A DNA stretch of 61,372 bases from Cupriavidus campinensis. Lineage in GTDB: Bacteria > Pseudomonadota > Gammaproteobacteria > Burkholderiales > Burkholderiaceae. Under the pieces are notes generated by a model, which worked only from the letters and a program-made list of their open reading frames with translations, did no database searches and was not told the origin of the DNA. The DNA lies in contig NZ_CAJPVH010000033.1 in the NCBI RefSeq assembly GCF_905397395.1, forward strand, positions 1 through 61,372, written 5' to 3'. Position numbers and translations under genes: made by a program. Shown piece after piece: positions 1 to 7,349 of the stretch. Within the stretch, counting starts at the first letter, position 1, and each line of letters begins with the position of its first letter.

Positions 1-539
1 ACGGGCGCGGCGCCATCGGCAGCGCCTGCCGGTGCGGCCGGTGCCGGCGTGGCCGGGGCGTCAGCCGGCGCGCTGCTCGAACTCGTCACAATCTTGCCCG
101 GCGTCTGGTTGCGCTGCGCAGCCTTCATCCCGTCAATTTCGGCGATCAGTTCATATTCGGACGGCAATTCGTCGCCGCCAAACTTCACCAGCTTGTCGCC
201 ATCGAAGAACACGGTGTAACGGCGCTGCTGCACGACCGGCGTGCTGCCGCGGCGGAACGAGAACACGTAGTCCCAGCGATTGGCGTGGAAAACATCGGTC
301 AGCAGCGGCGTACCGAGCAGGAAGCGGACCTGATCGCGCGTCATGCCTTCGCGCAATTGCGACGCTGCCTCGCGCGAGACGAAATTGCCCTGTACGATAT
401 TGATACGATACGGCGTGATGGCGTCGGCCACCTTGCGCGACGTGCTGTCATAGGCCGAGCAGGCGCCGGCCAGCACGGCGGCCGCCAGCAGGGAAGACAC
501 CAGCGGCAGGCGCATGGCGGTCGTACGGAATGAACGCAT
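1..539 (-). CDS. bamE: BamE/OmlA outer membrane lipoprotein, 3' end cut by window edge
   Basis: Component of the outer-membrane beta-barrel assembly (BAM) complex, SmpA/OmlA family, anchored as a lipoprotein on the periplasmic face of the outer membrane. Translation from the ATG at 537-539 gives a hydrophobic signal and a lipobox LAGAC with the acceptor Cys at about residue 27. The BamE core follows, with YRINIVQGN, the helix-turn segment REGMTRDQVRFLLGTP and a strand containing WDYVF. From about residue 150 the visible part becomes Ala/Pro-rich linker-like sequence. No stop is reached before base 1, so the protein is at least 179 residues and its true end is unknown. It is divergent from fur, an arrangement common in proteobacteria. 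Confidence 0.9.
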   Translation of the reverse strand, partial: MRSFRTTAMRLPLVSSLLAAAVLAGACSAYDSTSRKVADAITPYRINIVQGNFVSREAASQLREGMTRDQVRFLLGTPLLTDVFHANRWDYVFSFRRGSTPVVQQRRYTVFFDGDKLVKFGGDELPSEYELIAEIDGMKAAQRNQTPGKIVTSSSSAPADAPATPAPAAPAGAADGAAP

Positions 540-666
540 GGATCTCGCTTTCAGACGGGAAAGGATAGTGCCGGGTCCGGTACAGGCCGTGGCACCGGGG
601 CGACTTTTGTCGCCAAAACCCTTATGATTCAACTATCCAGACATTGTACTCTAGGGAGTCACGCCT

Positions 667-1098
667 ATGCCGAGTCCGGCGGACCTCAAAAACATCGGCC
701 TGAAGGCGACCGTCCCCCGCCTCAAGATCCTCGAGATCTTCCAGACCAGTGAACAGCGCCACCTGAGCGCCGAAGACGTGTACCGCATCCTGCTCAACGA
801 GCACATGGATATCGGTCTCGCCACGGTATATCGCGTCCTGACCCAATTCGAGCAGGCCGGTCTGCTGTCGCGCAACAACTTCGAATCGGGCAAGGCGATT
901 TTCGAACTCAACGAAGGCAAGCACCACGATCACCTGGTGTGCCTCGATTGCGGCCGAGTCGAGGAATTCTTCGACTCCGACATCGAGCAACGCCAGCAAA
1001 GCATTGCGCGCGAGCGCGGCTTCGCACTGCAGGAACACGCATTGTCGCTGTACGGCAACTGCACCAAGAACGACTGTCCCCACAGACCCAAACGATAA
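667..1098 (+). CDS. fur: Ferric uptake regulator Fur
   Basis: Metal-dependent transcriptional regulator that represses iron acquisition genes when iron is bound; cytoplasmic dimer, 143 residues, normal length for the family. The N-terminal winged helix ends in the recognition segment [17 protein letters not shown] (about 50-66). The dimerisation/metal domain carries the HHDH motif at 86-89, CxxC at 92-95, and a second Cys pair at 132 and 137 (NCTKNDC), the usual structural zinc site. The start is the ATG at 667; upstream GGGAG at 654-658 is a suitable ribosome binding site. It is followed by a strong hairpin terminator. Confidence 0.96.
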   Translation: MPSPADLKNIGLKATVPRLKILEIFQTSEQRHLSAEDVYRILLNEHMDIGLATVYRVLTQFEQAGLLSRNNFESGKAIFELNEGKHHDHLVCLDCGRVEEFFDSDIEQRQQSIARERGFALQEHALSLYGNCTKNDCPHRPKR

Positions 1099-1133
1099 GC
1101 CGCCGCGGGCCACGGCCCAGCGAGCAGGCAACG

Positions 1134-1162
1134 AAAACCGGCGCCGAGGTGCCGGTTTTTTT
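1134..1162 (+). terminator. Intrinsic terminator between fur and the immunity array
   Basis: The stem AAAACCGGC pairs with GCCGGTTTT around an 8-base loop and runs into seven T residues on the plus strand. It ends fur transcription. The A tract on the other side makes it usable also for the minus-strand array that stops at 1169. Confidence 0.85.
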
Positions 1163-1168
1163 CATCGC

Positions 1169-1576
1169 TCACACGCCTTCATCATCGTACATACCGGCAA
1201 ATGGGTCGTGCCATCCGTTGCTCGGGTAGAAGACGATCGTGCGTCCTTTTATACTCCACACAACCTCCGCCAGCCCGCTGGAGCTTACAGACCAAGCGGC
1301 GCTATTACCACCAGAGAACTCCACAGTGCCTGTTGCATAACAGGGCGAATAGAATTTTTTCGGTCGCCAATAATGGTCGACAGGGTACGCGCGGGAAAAA
1401 TACCTGCGCAATTGCGCCATGGTTGGCCTGAAGCTCTCGCACACATGGCTCGTGTTATTGATTTCACTAAGACCTGTAGCGTCGATGACGATTTTTTTCA
1501 CCGATCTGGCGTGTACGGGTAGTGCCATAAGACACGCTGCGAGACACACGACGATGGACGCCGCAGGTCTTACCAT
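1169..1576 (-). CDS. Orphan T6SS amidase immunity paralogue A, secreted
   Basis: A 135-residue protein with a Sec signal peptide (about residues 1-23, ending VHA) and a mature domain shared with the three neighbouring paralogues. Shared signatures are a Cys in CESFRP, YFSRAYPVD, YSPC, TVEF, SSG and GWxDPF. Two conserved Cys residues in an exported domain suggest a periplasmic disulfide. The start is the ATG at 1576; a longer reading frame upstream is only the remnant of an amidase gene in another frame. By position and homology to the protein directly after the amidase effector (2690-3100), it is inferred to be a surplus immunity protein. It is the most diverged of the four and the last gene of the array. 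Confidence 0.75.
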   Translation of the reverse strand: MVRPAASIVVCLAACLMALPVHARSVKKIVIDATGLSEINNTSHVCESFRPTMAQLRRYFSRAYPVDHYWRPKKFYSPCYATGTVEFSGGNSAAWSVSSSGLAEVVWSIKGRTIVFYPSNGWHDPFAGMYDDEGV

Positions 1577-1638
1577 TTTGCAGACTCCGCTTCCGATTCC
1601 ATTTTTCGCGCGACTACTGGATGCCGGTAGATCCCTCG
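1570..1638 (-). pseudogene. Remnant of amidase effector 3' end (relic 1)
   Basis: This frame reads RGIYRHPVVARKMESEAESA then KW and stop. It aligns with the last codons of the intact amidase at 3088-3681 (MREVHRHPEISYKKPSEA, then RSAKW). As in the intact cassette, the AAATGG of its last codons contains the ATG of the following immunity gene. No amidase body precedes it; the sequence upstream is immunity paralogue B. It is therefore a leftover effector tail. Confidence 0.75.
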
Positions 1639-2030
1639 TACATGCCTCGAAATGGATCGCGCCATCCATTTTTGGCGCGGTAAAGGACGACTTGCCCATT
1701 TAAGTTCCACGTCAATTCTGCGACACCGCTGGACGTCAGAATCCATTGCCCCGCATTCCCGTCGAAAAACTCCACTACGCCTTTCGCATGACACGGAGAA
1801 TAGAACTTGTTGGTCGACCAAAAGCCATCAACAGGATAGGCGTATGTGAAGTATTCTCTAATCTGCAACGTAGTTGGCTTGAACGCTTTGCAAGCCTCCT
1901 TTGCGGTCCCTTCTATATCGCTCAGACCCACGCTTTCCACGACAACGGTCTTTACACCCCGGGTGTGAGCGTGCCCTGATTACGCACACAAGATGCATAG
2001 GACCACTGCCGCGCCTGTCAATCTTTCCAT
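1614..2030 (-). pseudogene. Immunity paralogue B with nonsense codon in its signal peptide
   Basis: The reading frame from the ATG at 2030 starts MERLTGAAVVLCILCA, a normal signal peptide start, then meets TAA at 1980-1982. The same frame continues after the stop (SGHAHTRGVKTVVVESVGLS) into a complete immunity domain nearly identical to paralogue D (2690-3100). The only downstream in-frame starts are GTG codons with no signal peptide, so an exported product is unlikely. The C-terminus is also altered: after GMYEG it reads STGIQ into the following effector remnant, where D ends PED. If translated from a late start it would be cytoplasmic. Best called a pseudogene caused by one nonsense mutation. 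Confidence 0.8.
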
Positions 2031-2053
2031 TTCGCCGACCTCGCTTCCGATGG
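2018..2053 (-). pseudogene. Remnant of amidase effector 3' end (relic 2)
   Basis: The frame reads PSEARSAKWKD and stop, matching the last residues of the intact amidase (PSEARSAKWQD). The DNA is identical over the two dozen bases leading into the immunity start codon. It overlaps the ATG of immunity paralogue B by the same frame offset as in the intact cassette. This is the shortest of the three relics. Confidence 0.75.
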
Positions 2054-2100
2054 CATATTAGTCGCCCTCGCTGCGCCCATGCCAGCGCCAGTTCTTTTGG

Positions 2101-2505
2101 TTAAATCGAATCATCGTACCCGTCCCTGAATGGGTCGGCCCAGCCGTTCGTCTTGTGGTAAAGGATCACGTCACCGGAATGACTCCATTGAAGGTATGCC
2201 ACGCCACCGGAATTCAGGCGCCATTTACCACGATTTCCATCCGAGAATTCAACAGTTCCCTCCGCCCAGCAGGGAGACCAGATTTTCTTGGAATAATAAA
2301 TAGCGTCGACGGGATAGGCTCGTGAGAAAAAGCGTTTGATTTGCGCTGCCGAGGGCCGGAATTTCCGGCACGGCTCGGCCATCTCTTCCAATCGACTCAA
2401 ACCGACGGCTTCTATCGCGACGGCTTTTACCTCACGCGCATCTACCGTCGGCGAGCCCAGAACCAGCAACAAGGACGCGAGCGCAGAGCGCCAAGTCTTT
2501 ACCAT
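2101..2505 (-). CDS. Orphan T6SS amidase immunity paralogue C, secreted
   Basis: A 134-residue member of the local immunity family with an intact Sec signal peptide (MVKTWRSALASLLLVLG, probable cleavage after VDA at 23). The mature domain keeps CRKFRP, FFSRAYPVD, WSPC, TVEFSDGN and GWADPF. The start at 2505 overlaps the tail of an effector remnant (2499-2575). There is no intact effector of its own. The inferred role is protection of the periplasm against amidases delivered by T6SS of relatives; specificity cannot be read from sequence. Confidence 0.75.
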   Translation of the reverse strand: MVKTWRSALASLLLVLGSPTVDAREVKAVAIEAVGLSRLEEMAEPCRKFRPSAAQIKRFFSRAYPVDAIYYSKKIWSPCWAEGTVEFSDGNRGKWRLNSGGVAYLQWSHSGDVILYHKTNGWADPFRDGYDDSI

Positions 2506-2660
2506 TTTGCCGTACTCGCTTCCGAGTCAGTTTTTCTAGAAAGCTCCGGGTGCCGGTACACCCGCCCATGGAGACGTTCACCGCGATGCCGCTGAGGTTC
2601 AAGAAAATGTCCTGCGCCATGCATTGCTCCCTGCCTTGGTTGCGGATTGCCACGCTCTCG
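2499..2660 (-). pseudogene. Deleted cassette: hcp start fused to amidase end (relic 3)
   Basis: Read on the minus strand, the ATG at 2620 opens MAQDIFLNLSGIA, identical in protein and for about 40 bases in DNA to the start of the intact hcp at 4173. The ribosome-binding leader and some 40 bases upstream also match. After codon 13-14 the sequence jumps to the end of the amidase gene (VSM, then with a one-base shift RVYRHPELSRK ... STAKW stop at 2499). About 1 kb corresponding to the rest of hcp and most of the amidase is missing. It is the scar of a complete hcp-amidase-immunity unit whose middle was deleted, leaving immunity paralogue C. Confidence 0.8.
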
Positions 2661-2689
2661 TTGACCCCTCGCCTCCCTCCGAAACCGCG

Positions 2690-3100
2690 TTAGTCTTCTG
2701 GCCCTTCGTACATGCCTCGAAACGGATCGCTCCATCCATTTCTGGCGCGGTAAAGCACCACCCGCCCGTTTAGGTTCCATGTCAACTCGGCGATGCCACT
2801 GGACGTCAGGATCCACTGCCCCGCATTTCCGTCGGAAAACTCCACAGAGCCTTTGGCATGGCAGGGAGAATAGAATTTATTGGTCGACCAGAATCCGTCA
2901 ACTGGGTAAGCTCTTGAGAAATACGTCCGGATCTGAGAAGCGGTTGGCTTAAATACTTTGCACGCCTCCTCGGCAACCCCCTTTATATCGCTCAGGGCCA
3001 CGCTCTCCACGACAACCTTCTTAACATCTCTAGCGTAAGAATGCATTGCTGGCGCACTCAAAATACATAGTGCTAGCGCGGCGTTTCTCAGTCCTGCCAT
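2690..3100 (-). CDS. Secreted immunity protein of the adjacent amidase effector (paralogue D)
   Basis: A 136-residue protein with a Sec signal peptide (hydrophobic residues 4-20, probable cleavage after SYA at 23) and two conserved Cys in the mature part (ACKVFKP and YSPC). Its ATG lies inside the last codons of the amidase gene (13-base overlap), so the two are translationally coupled. Known T6SS amidase effectors are encoded next to periplasmic immunity proteins, and position, export signal and coupling all fit that role. I do not recognise the domain as a named Tai family. The domain ends GWSDPFRGMYEGPED. Confidence 0.78.
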   Translation of the reverse strand: MAGLRNAALALCILSAPAMHSYARDVKKVVVESVALSDIKGVAEEACKVFKPTASQIRTYFSRAYPVDGFWSTNKFYSPCHAKGSVEFSDGNAGQWILTSSGIAELTWNLNGRVVLYRARNGWSDPFRGMYEGPED

Positions 3101-3681
3101 TTCGCCGACCTCGCTTCCGACGGTTTTTTGTAGGATATTTCGGGGTGTCTGTGAACTTCGCGCATCGACACCCCTAAGGTTTCGACCAGCTCCCTGACTA
3201 GCCAGCGTAACGATCCATTCTGTGCTTCATTGACTGTTTCATACCCTTCGACTTTACCGATTTCCCGGCCGACTATTTCAATCCCGATTGAATCGTTGTT
3301 GCCGGGATATCGCACCAGTGGCTCTTTCTTGTACTCATGTGCGGAAAGCTTCTTGATCCCCTTGATTTTCTGCGCATCCCGAAATTCGGCGGGCGCACAC
3401 TTCCTGGTTTCCAGGCAGCGCGATTTAAGCCAACCAACATGGTTGGTGCGCTTATACACGGAAGCCGTCTGGTATATCGTCCCATCCTTGTCGATCAGGA
3501 AATGCGCCCCATGCGCTCCCGCGCTCTGATAATGCGCGAATGTACTGCCCGATGTGGAGGAGTTCGTTTGATGAACCACTATCCCGTTGACTTTGAGCAT
3601 TGGGGTTCGCTCCAATCCAGGAAAGATCTTCACCTTGATCCGCTCAGCATCAACGATACCGGCCTTCGATACAAGCAACAT
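3088..3681 (-). CDS. T6SS peptidoglycan amidase effector, Amidase_2/PGRP fold
   Basis: A 197-residue N-acetylmuramoyl-L-alanine amidase-type domain without signal peptide. Zinc-site candidates are His37 (IVVHQT) and His177/His179 in HRHPEISYKKPSEA. Other core landmarks are HGAHFLIDKDGTIYQ (57-71), TNHVGW (79-84) and the strand SIGIEIVG with Glu135. The same landmarks occur in AmpD at the other end of this window (SAHFLITREG, WHAG, GIEIEG, HSDIAPG). Absence of an export signal, position nine bases after hcp and overlap with a secreted immunity gene support delivery by T6SS, probably as cargo of the Hcp ring. It is predicted to cut cell-wall stem peptides in the target periplasm. Confidence 0.85.
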   Translation of the reverse strand: MLLVSKAGIVDAERIKVKIFPGLERTPMLKVNGIVVHQTNSSTSGSTFAHYQSAGAHGAHFLIDKDGTIYQTASVYKRTNHVGWLKSRCLETRKCAPAEFRDAQKIKGIKKLSAHEYKKEPLVRYPGNNDSIGIEIVGREIGKVEGYETVNEAQNGSLRWLVRELVETLGVSMREVHRHPEISYKKPSEARSAKWQD

Positions 3682-3690
3682 GATTTCTCC

Positions 3691-4173
3691 TCAAATCACC
3701 GCATTGGCCTTGACGTCATACCCCACCGCTACCGTGCCCGCACTGCCGCCACTCGCGTTCTGCACGACATACTCCTGCCGGAATCGCGAAAACGACAGCG
3801 CCACGCGCTCCCTCGGCACGCGCATGGTGTCGTAGTAGACGGGAGTCACTTGCGTGACCAGCACGTCCTCCATCGTCATCTTCAGATATTCGAGTGGTGA
3901 TCCGCCCGCCTTTCTCATGACGAGGGTGGCGCTGGCGATGTGTTTGCCGGTGAGGCAATACTGGATGAGATTGGGCGAGGCCCGATCGGTATAGTGGTCA
4001 AACGTCAGATCCTCGACGGTGCACTTGCCGGCGCCGCCTCCGCTACCAGCGTGCAGGTTTGCCGGCTGCCTGACCGACCATGCCCATTCGAGGACTTCGA
4101 TGTCACCGGAGTGCACCGCGTCGATGGACTCGCCCGCGATGCCGCTGAGGTTCAAGAAAATGTCCTGCGCCAT
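3691..4173 (-). CDS. hcp: Hcp-family type VI secretion tube protein, orphan
   Basis: A 160-residue Hcp1-family protein starting MAQDIFLNLSGIAGES, with the family segments HSGDIEVLEWAW, TVEDLTFDHYTDRASPNL, and TMEDVLVTQVTPVYYD. Hcp hexamers stack into the T6SS inner tube and carry small effectors in their lumen. No other T6SS structural gene (tssB, tssC, vgrG, paar, clpV) is present in the window, so the apparatus must be encoded elsewhere. It heads the cassette: amidase starts nine bases after its stop. The ribosome binding site GGGAG lies about 8 bases upstream of the ATG. Confidence 0.92.
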   Translation of the reverse strand: MAQDIFLNLSGIAGESIDAVHSGDIEVLEWAWSVRQPANLHAGSGGGAGKCTVEDLTFDHYTDRASPNLIQYCLTGKHIASATLVMRKAGGSPLEYLKMTMEDVLVTQVTPVYYDTMRVPRERVALSFSRFRQEYVVQNASGGSAGTVAVGYDVKANAVI

Positions 4174-4277
4174 TCTTTGCTCCCTGCGTTGGTTGCGAAT
4201 GGCGACGCTAGCAGCGCTTCACCTGGCCGGATATGAGACGTGTCCGAAATTGACCGTGCTTTGCGATGGGACAATGA

Positions 4278-4314
4278 AAAACGACTCGGGCGCCCTGTGC
4301 GCCCGAGTCGTTTC
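4278..4314 (-). terminator. Intrinsic terminator after LysR regulator
   Basis: A near-perfect stem (AAACGACTCGGGCGC pairing with GCGCCCGAGTCGTTT around a short CCTGT loop) is followed on the minus strand by T residues. It lies 22 bases after the LysR stop at 4337 and separates it from hcp. Confidence 0.85.
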
Positions 4315-4336
4315 AACTGCTTGCTGCAGCGTTCGA

Positions 4337-5335
4337 TTACGGCTGCGGAATATCCTGATCCTGCTCTTCCACCACGCGCAGGCCGCGCGGGGTGACGGCC
4401 GGGAGGCCGACGAACTCGGCCACCACTTGCCGGAACAGGCCGCGCGCCCACACCAGCATCGGGTGGGTGTTGCGGCTGCGGTGCCAGAACATGTTCAGGC
4501 CCAGCATCGTGTTGAGTTCGGCCGGCAGCGGGAAGGCATTGAGGCCGTAGGTCTCGCAGGCCATGTCCTTGGTCAGCGCGTTGACCGTGAAGATCATGTC
4601 AGTCTGGGCTGCCAGTTCGGCCTGGGCGCGCCAGGAATGTACCGTCAGCGTGGCATTGCGCTTGAGGCCGCGCTGCTGCAGGGCGTAGTCGAGCGGAATC
4701 AGCGACGGAGCCGGACGGCCGGCGCCGCCCGAGTGCGCCATGAAGATATGGCTGCAATCGAGGTATTGCTCGAGCGTCAAATCGTTCTTGAGCAGCGGAT
4801 GGTCCTTGCGCGCGCAAACCCAGAGGTTCAGCGACGTCACCATCTCCTCGACGATCTCCGGATGCCGGGTCGGGAATGGCGAAAATGCGAGGTCCAGCTC
4901 GTTGGCACGCATCGAAGCGACGTCCGATTCCCATGAATGGGATTCGACCAGCCGGATATGCAACTCCGGCGCCATCTGCTTGATGCGGAGGATAAAGCGA
5001 TTGAAAACCGTGTCGCCCAGTTCGGCGGCAAAGCCGATATTCAGCGTGCCGGTGGCGATGGCCGGGTCGAAGTCGTCGACTTCGCCCTCATTGATGGACG
5101 ACCAGAGATCCAGCATGTCGCGGATCTTGGGGCCCAGCTCCAGCGCGCGCGGCGTTGGCGTGAGGCCGTGCGGCACGCGGATGAAAAGAGGATCGTCGAA
5201 GATCTCGCGCAGACGACCCAGCGAATGCGAGACCGCAGGTGCGGTCATATGCATCTTTTCCGCCACGTAAGTGGCATTTCGCTTGCTCAGCAGCTCGGTG
5301 AAAATCACCAGCAGCTTGGTATCCACGTTCACCAT
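4337..5335 (-). CDS. LysR-family transcriptional regulator
   Basis: A 332-residue LysR-type regulator. The N-terminal winged HTH reads LLVIFTELLSKRNATYVAEK then MTAPAVSHSLGRLREIFDDPLFIR, ending near residue 55 with the usual LTPTPRAL. The rest is the periplasmic-binding-protein-like effector domain (GTLNIGFAAELGDT onward). There is no adjacent target operon that shows its inducer; the flavin reductase-like gene is divergent but 270 bases away. It is unlike the LysR at 42868. Start is the ATG at 5335. Confidence 0.88.
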   Translation of the reverse strand: MVNVDTKLLVIFTELLSKRNATYVAEKMHMTAPAVSHSLGRLREIFDDPLFIRVPHGLTPTPRALELGPKIRDMLDLWSSINEGEVDDFDPAIATGTLNIGFAAELGDTVFNRFILRIKQMAPELHIRLVESHSWESDVASMRANELDLAFSPFPTRHPEIVEEMVTSLNLWVCARKDHPLLKNDLTLEQYLDCSHIFMAHSGGAGRPAPSLIPLDYALQQRGLKRNATLTVHSWRAQAELAAQTDMIFTVNALTKDMACETYGLNAFPLPAELNTMLGLNMFWHRSRNTHPMLVWARGLFRQVVAEFVGLPAVTPRGLRVVEEQDQDIPQP

Positions 5336-5606
5336 GATCAGGCCCGGTTGTTATGCGCACGCTTAGATGGCCCCACCACTTTCACTGGCTGCACATCAGA
5401 GTTCAACGGATTCTTCCGAGTGTAAGAGAAAAAAACTACCGGGAAAAGCAAATTCATCATTTCTCGCACTACGAGGGCTCGGATTGCGCGGGATTTGACG
5501 GGATAGCGACAGATAATGTCAAAAGACGCCCCGGAAGCCTTTGCGCGGACGGCGTATAGTGAACGGACGCCCGCATCTTTCACTCAGAATCGTCCGATTT
5601 CGCCCC

Positions 5607-6218
5607 ATGACGTCCCATCGCCTTCCCGTCGAACTCGCCAAAGCCTACCGGCTCCTCAACCACGGCCCGACTGTACTGGTGAGCGCCGCGCACGGCGGCC
5701 AGCGCAACATCATGGCGGCGGCCTGGGCCATGCCGCTGGACTTCGCGCCGCCGAAGGTGGCCGTAGTGCTCGACAAGGCCACGTGGACGCGGCAACTGCT
5801 GGAAGCCAGCGGTGAGTTTGCGCTGCACGTGCCCACGGTGAGCCAGGTGGACGTGACGCAGGCGCTCGGCTCAAGCTCCGGCCTGGCCATTTCCGAGCAG
5901 CAGGGCATCGACAAGTTCGCAGCCTACGGGCTGCAGACCTTCCAGGGCGATGTCGTTGGCGCGCCGTTGCTCGAGGGCTGTGCCGCGTGGCTGGAATGCC
6001 GGCTGCTGCCGGAACCGGCCATCCAGGCCGGCTATGACCTGTTCCTCGGCGAAGTGGTGGCCGCCCATGCCGATAGCCGTGTGTTCAGCGAGGGCCGCTG
6101 GCACTTTGCCGGCCACGATGCGCTGCGCACCATTCACCATGTGGCCGGCGGCCATTTCATTGTCGATGGCGACGGGGTCGACGCCCGGCCGCTGCCGCCA
6201 CTCGCCTCGCAGCCATAA
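5607..6218 (+). CDS. Flavin reductase-like / DIM6-NTAB family protein
   Basis: A 203-residue protein of the flavin reductase-like, FMN-binding split-barrel fold. Features include GPTVLVSAAHGGQRNIMAAAW near the N-terminus (the family's strand with nucleotide contacts) and a C-terminal HHVAGGHF segment. The start is taken as the ATG at 5607 (MTSHRLPVEL); a longer frame from 5541 lacks resemblance to the family. Likely binds FMN and may act as a small oxidoreductase or flavin reductase; substrate unknown. It is convergent with gap and ends at a shared terminator. Confidence 0.8.
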   Translation: MTSHRLPVELAKAYRLLNHGPTVLVSAAHGGQRNIMAAAWAMPLDFAPPKVAVVLDKATWTRQLLEASGEFALHVPTVSQVDVTQALGSSSGLAISEQQGIDKFAAYGLQTFQGDVVGAPLLEGCAAWLECRLLPEPAIQAGYDLFLGEVVAAHADSRVFSEGRWHFAGHDALRTIHHVAGGHFIVDGDGVDARPLPPLASQP

Positions 6219-6242
6219 AAAACGCGCCCGAAGGCGCGTTTT
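6219..6242. terminator. Bidirectional terminator between flavin reductase gene and gap
   Basis: A perfect stem AAAACGCGCC / GGCGCGTTTT around a CGAA loop, with A and T tracts on both sides, placed between two convergent genes. Confidence 0.88.
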
Positions 6243-6268
6243 ATCGTAATACGTCCAGCCTGCGACGA

Positions 6269-7276
<1,008 letters not shown>

Positions 7277-7349
7277 CTAGAGTGCGATCGATGAAAGCGG
7301 GGCCGGCGCCGCAACCGGCGCGTCGCACCGGCTGCCGCGCGGGCGGGAA

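Noticed and set aside
1570..1821. Separate 83-residue protein ending SAESAKW
   Set aside because: Only its last 22 codons are meaningful, as an amidase relic; the rest is an off-frame reading of immunity paralogue B.
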